DNA from: Alopecurus myosuroides
Taxonomy: Eukaryota; Streptophyta; Magnoliopsida; Poales; Poaceae
Reading direction: 5' to 3'
Assembly: GCA_028641055.1 (NCBI GenBank)
Contig: CM054062.1
Location: 185,441,958-185,505,957 of the forward strand
Length of the DNA stretch: 64,000 bases
Below the pieces are notes generated by a model. That model was not told where the DNA came from. It did no database searches and was given only the letters and a program-made list of their open reading frames with translations. The stretch's first letter is position 1. Each line of letters begins with the position of its first letter. Position numbers and translations under genes: made by a program. Shown in pieces: positions 10,701-20,639 of the stretch.

Positions 10701-13700
10701 AAGGGCGAGTAGTACCAGCAGAAGAGGCGGACGACGTTGTCGGAGAAGGTGTCGCGGGTGAAGCCCAGCTTTTACTCGTTGAGGAAGACCTGGAGCCCCT
10801 TGAGCTCATCGCCCGCGGCGTTGGCGTGGCGGTTGAGGAGGCTGGTGGCAACGGGCTTGGCCATAGCCAAAACCGCCTTTGATACAGCCAAAACCACAGT
10901 TAGGGGGTTAATTGTCTGCTTTTGCAAACATAGGGGGGTTAAGTGCCCCAGTTTAAACATATGGGGGTTCTCCGTCCGAAACCCAATACATAGGGGGGGT
11001 TATGTGGGCTTCTTTCCAGCAATTAATAGCTCTTAACTAAAATGGAATTGAGCTTCAGAGCTCCTATAAGCGGTTCAAAGAGACAAGAGTAAGCACAAAA
11101 TTTCAACATGTTTTTTTTAACTTGACAATCCAATCAACGCTTCTTTAGTTGTCTATTTCAATCAAAGGTACTTTGAATTGTGAATTAGTGATGGTCAAAT
11201 ACTCCCCTATTCCTTCTTTCTATTGCATTCAAGTGTAATATAAGAGCAAACAAGGACCTGTCCTCCCATATTTTGTATGTATTGTTACATTTTAGAAGTT
11301 CCAGGCGTCGAATGATACAAACAGTTTGAGATATTAAATTTACAGTGTTAATGAATGAGCACCTAGAATACTGCACTGAAGTAAGCTAACCTATTTTATA
11401 GATAAAATGGACCTGAGACTACCAATCTTGTGCATCAAACAACAAAAATTTGCAAAATCTACAGCTGTATCCTATGTCGAAAAGTGAGTGGCAGCTGACA
11501 GTACGAAATATTCGATAAATCGCATCTGGTCTAAATGTCCAAAGAATAATCAAATGTCCAGAAACACCCTAACAACAAAATATAATAAGAACGAGGTAAA
11601 CAATGTCAGGTTGCTCAAACTTGCACCAAAAGTCTGTAGATTCCTCGTTATTTCTATAAACTGTGAGCTCATCATTTTACAGTTAACCAATTCAAGAGCA
11701 GCAAGAGCTTCATGTCCTAGTATAACCCCCTCAATCTGTTTAATAACATACTCACGGTACCACTTACTAGTAGATACTATCTATCTTGCTTAGAGCTATA
11801 GGCGGTCCAATTTGGATCAGCTCATACCACTCCCTATTATCTTTCTTTGCTTGCACCAACACTGCTGTTAGTTATTCCCTCTAGTAATTTAACTGTTCAA
11901 GCTTGGCAAGGTTTACAATCGTAAACTCAGCTCAATGCGCATATCGGCCCACACTAAGCCCTGACCAAATCAGAGCTTAATCTAAATAAAAGGAACACCT
12001 TAGGTGCACTAGGAGTCTAAGATAGCATAAGAAGTGATGCAGAGTTGACAATAGATATGATACTGTTACAGTTCGCAAACAATTGTTGTAGTTATTTTCC
12101 TAACGGTAGCATATTGTAGTTGAACATCAGGCCATTGTCCGAATGAAATTACACTTCATCAAATCATTACTGCGGCAGATAGCTTTTAACCAAAAATGAT
12201 GTTTAGCTTCAGAACTCCCATGAGTGGTTAATAGAGACAATTATATGCTCAATATGTTCTTTAAACTGACAGATTCCTATTTTTCTGTTGCATTTAAGAG
12301 TAGAGTAAGGGCAAAGGGAAACCAATTTGTCTTGCCACTCGTTGTATTTTTAGTTACGCTCTATGTGATGAATCATGAATAATATAAATAGTTTGGCATA
12401 CAGATATCACGGTATTAGTGAATGAACACCTTCAATACAACACTCAAGTAAGCCAACCGATGTTATAGCTAAATTGACCTAAGATTCCCAAATCTTGTTC
12501 ATCAAACGACAAATATTTGCACAATCTACCATAGGTCCATATGGGGATGCAAGTGGACAGTCCATTGGACTTGGCGGACAGTCCGCTCCAGTTTTTTTTT
12601 CTATTTTTTCCCTAATTAGAAATCGGTTTGGTTAATGTGTCATTAGTGGACGACAAACTGAAAAGTCTGGCGGACGGAGCGGGGATGTCTAGCGGCCGTC
12701 CACCTGCATCCCTAGGTCCATAGCACGTGTCGAACAGTGAATAACAGCTCAAAGTACAGATCATTGAGTATTGCCTATCATGTCCATTGACTAAAGACCA
12801 TTTGGTCGAGCGCTCAGATACACAGGGTACTTATAAACTTGAACTCCCAGTTGAAGTATATCCAAGACTAATCAAATGTTCAACAAAATATAGTAAGTAA
12901 CCAGCAAGATCATGTCGGGCTGCTCAAACTTGCACAATAACATTCTAGTTTCTTAAAAATCCTTGTGTAAGCCATTCTGCTCTCCGGTTTGAGGAATTTA
13001 TTCTAGTATAACCCTCTCAACATAATAACACTCAGGCCTCATGTCCCAATCAAATGCCACCAAGTAGAGTATCGCAGTTTTATGCATACTTAAAGTTAAT
13101 AAGAGTCTAGCACGCATGAGATATCGTGCTTGGAGCGGCACGCCATCCAACTTGGATCAGCACTTACCAGTGGGGGTCTTCAAGTACAGTTTGAGCTCAA
13201 CCCGCCAAAACCGTTAGTTCATTTTTTGTACTAGGTCTGTCAGTCAAGCTGTAAGTTGCAACCAGTGAAAGCAAATGAACTAGCTGATTGATCGCTGGTT
13301 TTGAAGACCCCAACTAGATACTATCGATCTTGCTTAGTCTGCAGTAAACCTGCTGCTAATTGATTTCCTTCTACCAGTCCAATCATTCGAACTTGGTGCG
13401 ATTTTACATTTGTAAGCTCAGCTGAATGCGCATATAGGTCCACACTAAACCGTGACCAAAACAGAGCATAATCCATAGTATAATACAATCAGATCCTGAC
13501 CTGCCGCGCGAGACGTCATAGACCTTGCCACGGATGGCAATGAGGATCGACTTGGCAGGGTCCTTGCCGTCGTAGGCCCTGAGCTGCTCGAGCGTGATCT
13601 GGCCCACCTGCACAGGGTCCGGAAACGGCGGCACGAACGGCTCCGCCTCCGCCTCGGCCTCCGTCCCCTGCTCCTGCTGCTGAGCAGGCTTGGGAGGTGC

Positions 13701-13844
13701 CACCGGTGCGGCGGAGACGGTGGAGTCAGGGGCGACGAAGAGTGTGGAGACGATGAGGTACGTGGCGAGCATGAGGGCAAGGACGGTGACGGCAGCCGCG
13801 GGCGAGAGGCCCGTGTAGGCCTGGACGGCGTCCGCGATCCCCAT
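7796..13844 (-). CDS. MSBP1: Membrane steroid-binding protein (MAPR, cytochrome-b5-like), two exons
   Basis: Coding sequence is join(complement) of exon 1 13501-13844 and exon 2 7796-8057, giving 201 aa. Exon 1 starts MGIADAVQAY, has a hydrophobic span (about residues 16-36) typical of the single N-terminal membrane anchor, then an acidic Ala/Glu/Pro linker and the start of the cytochrome-b5-like domain (VGQITLEQLRAYDG...GKVYDVSRG). The donor is CGGCAG|GTCAGG and the acceptor CTCTCAG|GCTG. Splicing restores GKVYDVSRGRLFYGPQG, the family signature, followed by SLFAGRDASRALALMSFD. The C-terminus is acidic. Plant MSBPs bind steroids at the plasma membrane/ER and act in brassinosteroid and elongation control. 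The 5443-bp intron splits the ligand-binding domain and hosts several small transposons. The symbol is by family resemblance and the exact paralogue is uncertain. Confidence 0.9.
8872..9032. mobile_element. Stowaway MITE in the MSBP intron
   Basis: The termini CTCTCTACGTTCCTAAATGT and the inverted copy at the right end (ATTTAGGAACGGAGGGAG) form an imperfect long TIR. TA flanks both ends (8870-8871 and 9033-9034). The 161-bp length and near-complete inverted repeat predict a hairpin, as usual for short Triticeae Stowaways. Confidence 0.88.
9040..9640. repeat. Ancient intron repeat, copy 1
   Basis: This segment shares an ordered series of blocks with 11030-12060 and 12120-13470. They include TTTAGCTTCAGAGCTCCCAT, a GCAAACAAGGA block, AATGAATGA...AAGTAAGCTAAC, ATCTTGTGCATCAAACAAC, and a CCATTGACTA...CCATTT block. 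The similarity is well decayed. It is part of the MSBP intron, not a gene. Confidence 0.65.
9716..11016. mobile_element. Mutator-like element (non-autonomous, possibly Pack-MULE) in the MSBP intron
   Basis: Imperfect terminal inverted repeats of about 100 bp start GAAAGAAGTCCAGATAACC on the left and, reverse-complemented, GAAAGAAGCCCACATAACC on the right. Both TIRs contain the block TTTCGGACGGAGAACCCC. A perfect 9-bp TSD, CAGCAATTA, lies at 9707-9715 and 11017-11025, which is diagnostic for Mutator. The 1301-bp element has no MULE transposase. Its GC-rich core (about 10060-10900) has a coding-like minus-strand reading with one in-frame stop and looks like a captured host fragment. Confidence 0.9.
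10380..10890 (-). pseudogene. Captured gene fragment inside the Mutator element
   Basis: The minus strand reads as coding-like sequence, with SLLNRHANAAGDELKGLQVF followed by an in-frame TAA, then KLGFTRDTFSDNVVRLFCW and TARTLLDFLHARIRAYAAD. Base composition is far more GC-rich than the surrounding intron. I do not recognise the parent protein. The stop and the loss of frame toward 10380 indicate it is not functional. It may instead be random GC-rich filler. Confidence 0.4.
11030..12060. repeat. Ancient intron repeat, copy 2
   Basis: Homologous in order to 9040-9640 and 12120-13470. Shared landmarks with copy 3 include GTCAGGTTGCTCAAACTTGC (GTCGGGCTGCTCAAACTTGC in copy 3). Another is CTCAGCTCAATGCGCATATCGGCCCACAC, which in copy 3 lies right beside exon 1. 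The similarity extends to the exon 1 border, which points to a tandem duplication of intron sequence. Confidence 0.65.
12542..12712. mobile_element. Small TIR element (Mutator-like MITE)
   Basis: The inverted ends GGGATGCAAGTGGAC and, reverse-complemented, GGGATGCAGGTGGAC enclose 171 bp. They are flanked by a perfect 10-bp direct repeat, TAGGTCCATA, at 12532-12541 and 12713-12722. A 9-11 bp TSD favours the Mutator superfamily. The exact left end is uncertain by one or two bases. Confidence 0.75.
13172..13311. mobile_element. Probable small TIR MITE
   Basis: An 11-bp inverted repeat GGGGTCTTCAA opens at 13173 and closes as TTGAAGACCCC at 13301-13311. Intron repeat copy 2 lacks this insert at the matching place (CACTTACTAGTAGATACTAT there versus CACTTACCAGT...AACTAGATACTAT here). 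No clean TSD was found, so the superfamily is open. Confidence 0.5.
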
Positions 13845-14625
13845 GGGGCCTGGCGGAAGCTTAGGGTTCGGGGGATCGCCTGAGTGGCTGGGTATTTTGG
13901 GTGGACGGGAGTAGGTGCGCAGGGTGCTCCTGCCGCCGGTGACGGATGTTGACTCGGCGACCTAGCGGGGAAGAAAGGGAAAGGAAAGCCAGCGAGTGGC
14001 AACGCAATGCACGCGGCACGGTCGCGGAAAAGTGGTCTACTGGGGGGTTGTTGATATTTTTTTATTTTTTTTTAGAGGAAAAGAAGGTACTAACAATTGC
14101 TTCAAATTTTTTTTAGAAAATACTAATTGCTTCAACTTGAAAAGTACTGCTATTCTATTTCTCAACCCTTATATTACCCTATATGTTCACACTTGTTTAA
14201 CATCACAACAACTCAAGTTTCAGCAGTAAGAGCTTGTGAATCAAGAGGACCGGCACTGCACACAAATGACAGCTTTTGCCACAAGGCTCGCCAAATTCAA
14301 GTTCGGTACAATTTTACAGAATTTTTACAAAATAGCAAAATAATAAAGTTTCAGATAAAAAGAAGAGGATGATCATTTCTAGCAAGAAATGCTTGGACAT
14401 GATTGTTTCGAATATACATCCGGCAAGGTTCAAATCACATTGCTCTTGTATATCTCACTTAACTCTCTGGGATACCTCACTATGCATTCTCATGAATTAG
14501 CATTGGTGTACTGAACTTTCTGGATACTGTTGCAAACTTGCAAACCAAAGTCAGTCCTAATTTCTTCCTCACTAGACCACGCTTGAACTCATTAAACAGG
14601 CAGCCACCGACCACACGAGCCTAAA
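13845..14625. other. Intergenic region between guanylate kinase and MSBP genes
   Basis: It must contain the 5' UTR and promoter of MSBP (from 13845 upward) and the 3' UTR of guanylate kinase (below 14626). T-rich runs occur at 14055-14120. No clear TATA box was identified for the MSBP gene and there is no further gene. Confidence 0.5.
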
Positions 14626-16802
14626 CTAGATGTTGACACTACGCCTGTGAACTTTTGCTTTCTCAGCATCAATGATAGCCTCCACCTGTTTAACAGCATC
14701 CTCAAGCTTGCCTTCAGCATTGACAACCACGTAGTCAAATTGTTTCATCCGTCTCACCTCCTCTCTGGCTGTTGCAATTCTAACAAGAAGCATGTCTGGT
14801 GTTTCTGTTTTACGGCGAATTAGCCTTTTCACAAGCGCCTCTTCGCTCTCTGCAACTAGAAAGATGAAAATTGCAGATTCGCCGAGTATATGTCTCAAAG
14901 TCGCTGCTCCCTGAATGTCCACTCTCAAGACAATGTCATGTCCTTTGGCCATGTAATCGCGGATCTGCAACTCAAATATTAACAGCTTATCACTTTATCT
15001 AGATGGAGCATTCACCTAATCAAGTAATTTACTGTGCGAAAATGTAAAAACAAAAAAGTTAAGATTCTATGAACTTTGCTGGTCCCATGACCAAATGGAA
15101 TTTTCTGTGTGCCGTAAGAGTAAAAATGCTCGTGTTCTTAAGTCGATGCCTTGTTATGGGGAAATCAGTAGTCACACTACGTGTTTTTGTTATTCAGTTA
15201 TCAGAAAATAGGTCAGGATAGCCTAACTGTTGCTTAAACTTTACTGCCAACCCAAAAAATTCTTAAGTTTGTGCCTTGTTATGGGGAAATCAGCAGTCAC
15301 ACTACGTTTTTTTGTTATTCAGTTATCAGAAAATAGGCCAGGATAGCCTCACTGTTGCTTAAACTTTACTGGCAAACCAAAAAGTTCTTAAGTTGGTGCC
15401 TTGTTATTGGAAAATCAGTAGTCCACACTACGTGTTTTTGTTATTGAGTTATCAGAAAATAGGTCAGGATAGCCTAGCTGTTGCTTAAACTTTACTGCCA
15501 AACCAAAAAGACAGGTAACCAAACAGTATAGCCCGTGCAGTTGTGTCACATTACTACAAACAACTAGAAAATAAGCATAAAACCAATTTGTGCCTATAAT
15601 TGAGCATTGGTCCAATTAGCCTTTAGCAATATAGATGGACATTATAATGCTTGAAGCTATTACATAGCAGTACATATACAGCATAATGGATGAATATGTC
15701 ACAAAGCTGTACATATACAGCATAATGGATGAACATGTCACAAAGCTATACATATTTGCAAACATTAAGAGGTTATCTCCATATAAGTATCAAGCAATCC
15801 ATCAAATACAATAAGGTAGATATGTTTTTTTGTCTTTCTAAACGCAATATGTTTCCAGACAACTCATGTTATATTTCACTTATCATTTTATCAACCCAAC
15901 AACACATACTGAACAAAAAATTGTTAAAAGAATGTGGCAAGTTTTATAGTACGTCAATTGGCTTACTGACACATTGAGGAAATTTGGTTTGGTACAAACA
16001 TCCTTACACACAAGTGTAAGGTAAACATATCATTCTGGTATAAGCAAAATAACAAAAGTGAAAAGTAGTGCACCTGCTGCTTCGGGATACCCTTGTACTC
16101 CCCGTAAACAAGTGCGTATTCAAGCAACTCGTCTCTTTCAATCATCGTGAGGAAATCCTCTTTGGTGACAAAGTGATAGTCCTTCCCTTCAACTTCACCC
16201 GGCCGAATTGCCCTGCTCGTCGCGGTAACGACAAAATGGATCTCTTTCCTCTCCTCTTGCAGCCTCTGATAACAATCCACCTCGAAATTTTAAAGCACCC
16301 AACAAAACGAACGCAAACGCTGCACTACAAGTAGGGTACGGACTGCACTGTATTAGTATAACCTTGATGACGGCATCCTTGCCGACACCGCTCGGACCAC
16401 TGATGACGAGGATCATCGGCTCAGGCGGAGGCGCCAGAGGTTCGGAGGTGAACGTCGTGCCCAGCGTCGCCTCCAGCCCCCGGAACAGCTGATCCTACAA
16501 TGCCACATCACAGCACACACACGCACCGCAGTAAGAATTAGGTGGAGGGGAGAGAACCAGACAGCCAGGGCGTCAGAGAACTATTGGGTGAATACCTTGT
16601 CCGAAAAGGACGGCGGTGGCGGAGGAGGTGGCGGCGGGGGACGAGAAGAGTGGTGCCACCCGGAGGAAGAGGAGGACATGAGGCGGCGTGGCAGGGCACG
16701 AGATGTCGGAGGGGCGGCGGGCACGGCCCGTGGTGGAAGGGGACACCTCGCGAGGAAAGGGGAACGGGCGAGGGCGGAGGAGAACCTCCGCGAGAGAAGC
16801 AT
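14626..16802 (-). CDS. V2: Guanylate kinase, chloroplastic/mitochondrial, four exons
   Basis: Phosphorylates GMP to GDP with ATP. The coding exons (complement) are 16596-16802, 16363-16494, 16074-16265 and 14626-14964, 289 aa in one frame. All introns are GT-AG: ACAAG|GTATTC, ATCAAG|GTTATA and CAGCAG|GTGCAC as donors, and TTGTAG, TTATCAG and TTGCAG as acceptors. The first ~65 residues are Ser/Arg/Pro-rich with a proline run and look like an organelle transit peptide. The P-loop [15 protein letters not shown] is the plant organellar form. It is followed by the GMP-binding segment ([20 protein letters not shown]), the VYGEYKGIP motif and the LID/CORE region ([19 protein letters not shown]). The symbol follows the rice VIRESCENT2 orthologue by resemblance. 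An in-frame upstream ATG at 16949 is less likely to be the start. Confidence 0.93.
15135..15510. repeat. Triple 125-bp tandem repeat in guanylate kinase intron 3
   Basis: Three successive copies begin with TTCTTAAG at 15135, 15260 and 15385. Each runs through TGCCTTGTTAT, TCACACTACG, a TTATCAGAAAATAGG block and TTGCTTAAACTTTACTG. The copies differ at a few positions only, so the array is fairly recent. It is intronic and noncoding. Confidence 0.9.
15671..15748. repeat. 39-bp tandem duplication in guanylate kinase intron 3
   Basis: Two adjacent copies start TACATATACAGCATAATGGA at 15671 and 15710 and differ at one or two bases. Confidence 0.88.
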
Positions 16803-17838
16803 CGAGAAGGTTCCGGAACGAGAGGACGCTGTGCGTAGAGGAACGGCGGATGTGGGGAATGGGGATTGCTCGATTGGGATGGAAAAGGAAGGAGCAAAGG
16901 GGGTTTGAGGGTTTTTGACGTGAGATTGGAGCAACCGAGATACTTGCAACTTTTTTTTTTAAAAAAAAAGAGATACTTGCAAATAAAACTCCACAATTAG
17001 GCAAAAGACCACTCTGCAAAAAAAAAAAAAAAAAAAAAAAAAAAGACCACCATAATCGCGTTTTTTTTTATATGCCGAGCGTCCTCCGGAGGATCGCGCC
17101 CCGCAAATTCTCCGGGTCGACGGCCATCTGATTGAGGTTGATCATGTTGCAATCACGTCGCTTTCCTGCCCCCTTCCCACGTGAACTCCGAAGGCCCCGC
17201 AACACCAAACCAGAGAAAATCGCCTAATCACGCCTCGTCGAAGCTCTGCGTACACAGATTCAGAAGGTGATCGAAATTTCCGGTCGGAAATTTTGGTCCT
17301 ACTGGAATATCCGATTTTAAAGAGGCCTGCCAAAATTGGATAAGGACCAGAAAGATTTGGTCCTATTATGTATCGGAAATTTGCAACCGGAAATTTCGGT
17401 GTCAGCCGGAATTTCCGGTCCGAACCAAGACTCGAAGAAAATGGCTAAGCACAAGAAACTTTTGGTCCTCGTGGGTGCCAGAAAAGTTCTGGTCATCAGT
17501 TTTTGAGCTGCAGAGTGAAAACACTCCGGCTCGTTCCCTGCGAGCAGGGCGGCGATTCTATCGGGCAGCCTCAGGAGGTTGCCCAATGGTTGGAAGAGGA
17601 CGACGAAGAACTCGAAGAGCGCAACTCCTTCGTCGCCAGCTGCGCCGCCACACCGCAACCATCGCGACCGCCTCGCCCTCCGCAACCGCCTCTTGGACCT
17701 CTAGCAATTGCTCTCCGGCGAGAGAGGATTTATGAGAGGTGGGGGAGGGGAAGCGACAAGGATGATCCCCTCTCCATCGAGAGGGGATTTTATAGGTATA
17801 CGGATCGTGGGACGTGGGCGGCGTCGGGTGGCGGCTCC
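16803..17838. other. Region upstream of guanylate kinase, no supported gene
   Basis: The first part must be the 5' UTR and promoter of the kinase gene. It contains a 13-bp direct repeat GAGATACTTGCAA around a T10A9 tract (about 16938-16982). A long A run (about 17018-17044) is bordered by AAAAGACCAC copies. From 17080 to 17838 the sequence is GC-rich with scattered open frames on both strands that show no domain. It ends at the 3' end of the minus-strand copia LTR. Confidence 0.45.
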
Positions 17839-18831
17839 TGCTGGAACGCGTAGAGATAAACAAAAACTTTTCCTACGCGATGCTTCCAAGATCTAGCCGA
17901 GGTAGAAGGCCACGAGTATTACCACTAGACGCGCATGTGCGGATTATCGATGCAGCGCGTCGGGCAGTGCAGTCCCACGATCCGGTCCGGCCGATCTAAT
18001 CCCTCGAACGTCGAAGTGCTGAACGTACAGCACCTCTGCCGATATCCACACGTACGAGGAGGAGCTCCGACGGCGGACTGCTAGGTCCGGTGCGGCGGCT
18101 GGACTGAGTGGGGCTAGGGTTCCCAACGCATGGGAGAGTGGACTAACGTGCCCGCTGGGCAACCTGCGCCCCTCTTTATATAGCGTATGGTAATGGGCTT
18201 CACAACACTTGTGGCCCATTCCCTCTGTGAGTCCGACTCACAAAACCAGTCCATTTCCGGTTCGGGTCCAACCCGACCAATACTTGCTCCCGCTCTTAAG
18301 TGTGCGACCCTGCAGGCTCATGGCGACTTGGACACGATTGGAGTCCAACTCCCAATCGATCAGTCGGTAGCGGCTACTAGCAGAACGTGCCGACTCCCAA
18401 GTAACATTGAGTCATGACGACATACCTTTCAATGTGATATTCATCTTAGTCCCTTTTGCCTCACGATATACCTTGTCGAACTATAGGCGATTTATCGTCA
18501 TCCCTTAAATAGTTCGACTCTCTTCTCGATCCGTGATATGTGATTCATCTGACTAACTCTTAGTCAACAGATATAGTTAACACTTAACTGAGTCGCGCAT
18601 GGCCATGCTTCCTGAATCATATCACTCGAGAGGGCCCAGAGAATATCTCTCCATTTGGAGGGGCAAAATCCCATCTTGATTATCCACATCACGCAGCTTG
18701 CTTCTCATTCGACCCGAACTCTGCCTTTATAGTTGCCTTGTCACAGAACAACGTTTGACAGAACCTAAGTCGGTGATCCACAATTCGGGTTGTGCGACAA
18801 CCTCAGATCTAAGGATTACATTGATTGAGAC
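17839..18831 (-). mobile_element. Ty1/copia LTR, cut by gypsy element A
   Basis: On the minus strand it shares its layout with the solo LTR at 407-2049. A CTACGCG...AAGATCTAG end region, a GAGAGGGCCCAGAGAATATC block, and the order and spacing of the remaining blocks match. A TATA-like CTATATAAAG (about 18176-18185, minus) precedes a GC-rich leader. Sequence identity is low, so it is a different family of the same lineage. The LTR is interrupted at 18831 by element A and its 5' part must lie beyond the right edge. The left boundary is approximate. Confidence 0.65.
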
Positions 18832-19852
18832 TGTAACATCCCAAGTATGAAAATAGCCATTAGAATGTTTTCTGTCTGTTATTTTATGTTTTGCATCATG
18901 GCATCATCTTGATTGCATTTGTTTTGCTTGTTTTCCATTTGTTATTCTCTGCTTTGCTTTGTTTTCCAACTGTTTGCATTTGTTTTCCTTTGTTTTCAAT
19001 TTGAATTTTAAACCAAACTTTAAACCTTTTGTTTCATCCTTGTGATGTTACAATTTCCAAAATGATATTTCAAAATAAAACAATTGTTTGTTTCCATTAA
19101 AAGTTGTGATTCCAAAGTGTTGTTTTGTTTCTAACAGAAAATCATCTAATACCAAAAACAATTGAAATTCAAACAATATTTCAAATGTTTTGTTCATGCT
19201 TGCTCTGTTACAATCTTTCCAATTAAAAGGTTCAATCAAAAACATCCATTTTGTTTCCATCAAACCATAAGGTTCAAAACTATTTACATGTTGGCTGTTA
19301 ATAATCCACTTAATTCAATTGCTTTCAAATTCAAATAAAATCCCAAACAGCAAACCATTTTTGAAATTATGAAACTTACAAAACCAAACATTCATTTGGT
19401 AGCAAATAAACATGAATTTTTAAAACCATGCTTTTGAATTGCTTAAATTCAATTAATCCCTTAATTCAAATATAAAAGTGAATTCATTTATTTATTTCCA
19501 AACAGCAACCCCCTTTTGAACCTTTTTGAAAAACAAAAACTTGGCAAATTGTGGCTGTGACACAATTAATCAATACCACATTTTTTCTAATTTTCTAACC
19601 CCCAAAACTTGTCATTTTCTTCTCTATCTCAATTCAGCCAAAAAAAAAAAACCGAATCAAAAAATAAAAAGAAGCCAGGGAGAGAGAGAGCACCAACAAG
19701 TCCAGCCCAACTAATTCTTTTTGGCCCATACCCCTTCCCCCCGGTCGTCTTCCTCGTACGGCGCTCATCCAGGCACACCACGTAGCAGAGAAAGAACCAG
19801 CAACGGTGATCTCCACTCCACCTCCCCCTATAACTGGAGCTCGAGCCCTAGG

Positions 19853-19882
19853 GTTCCCTAACCCTAACCCTAGACCTCTAGC
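19853..19882 (+). other. Telomere-like/telo-box repeats in LTR A
   Basis: A run of CCCTA units (CCCTAGGGTTCCCTAACC and following) sits just downstream of a CTATAA box (about 19829). The same block is found in the other LTR of A at about 60592-60622. Telo-box-like sequences near transcription starts are known in plant promoters, so a role in LTR transcription is an inference. Confidence 0.5.
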
Positions 19883-20404
19883 CCTAGCGCCGCCGTCTCT
19901 TCTCTCTTCCTCCCCGTTTTCCCTCTGTCTCTGAACCTTTGTACCTGCGAGAGAGATACAGAGGGCACCTCCTCCCCATAGCCCCGACGACCACGGTCAC
20001 CTCGAGGACCTTCTGACCCCGGGAATGGAACCGGCACCCCTCCAGCTCCGAGATCGCTGATGGACTCACCGCCGGATACTGCCCGAGTCGCCGCCGCCGT
20101 GGAGTTTCCGCCGCCGGCCAACCTCTGCATCACCTCTGCCCCGACGCCTCCTGTCCGCTCGAGGCCATCGAGGTGCGCTCCACCTCCTCCTTCCCTCGCC
20201 TCTCCTCCCTCATCTCGCCTCCCTTCTCCTCCCGCGGCCACGCATGCCACCCCACGCCTCCGGCGAGCGCCACCGCCAACCGCTGCCGGCGACCATCCCT
20301 CGATGGTATTCTGTCCGCCAGGTTCAGTACGTGCAGAAAATTCAGAAACATGCAGCGCACCACAGCTTAACCCCACCGCATCCCCCTTCTGTACAAACCA
20401 AGCG

Positions 20405-20465
20405 CACCAGCCCAGTTGGTGTGTTCCTTGTGCGCACGCCCTAGGGGAGGGGTTCGAGTCCCCCC
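20405..20465 (+). other. tRNA-like block (pol III A and B box) in LTR A
   Basis: CAGCCCAGTTGG matches the tRNA A-box consensus TRGCNNAGTTGG at 11 of 12 positions. It is followed about 30 nt later by a perfect B box, GGTTCGAGTCC (from 20451). The same block is in the second LTR at about 61145-61205, and a degenerate version is in LTR B near 25500-25560. It does not fold as a complete tRNA by eye, so it is better read as a tRNA-derived (SINE-like) insert that predates both families. Confidence 0.55.
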
Positions 20466-20639
20466 TCCCACCAAAAACCCAACCTTTTTTAAATTCTAAT
20501 TGTTTGGTCACAGAAACATCTCAGATTCACAGCTAGGCCCTTGCAAATTATTTCTAGCCCCTGAAAAATTTTTCCTAAGTCCCTGGTTCATAAAAAATGG
20601 CAGATTTGCACCAAATCTTGCAAAATGCCTAATTAATTC

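Larger units (their letters stand above)
12120..13470. repeat. Ancient intron repeat, copy 3
   Basis: Third copy of the intron unit. It has been enlarged by two small TIR insertions (12542-12712 and 13172-13311) that are absent at the matching points of copies 1 and 2. That gives an order of events: duplication first, MITE insertion later. Confidence 0.65.

Noticed and set aside
13996..14372. Short open frames between MSBP and guanylate kinase
   Set aside because: Low-complexity, T-rich sequence in the promoter/3' UTR interval with no similarity to a known protein.
16538..16996. Alternative frames over guanylate kinase exon 1
   Set aside because: Only the frame starting at 16802 splices into the kinase domain through a proper donor.
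17475..17863. Overlapping open frames upstream of guanylate kinase as a small gene
   Set aside because: No domain, no splice or start context stands out, and both strands are equally open owing to GC-rich composition.
19870..20511. 213-codon minus-strand Gly/Arg-rich frame in LTR A (also 60610-61305)
   Set aside because: Composition-driven open frame in the same GC-rich LTR block, disrupted differently in the second copy.
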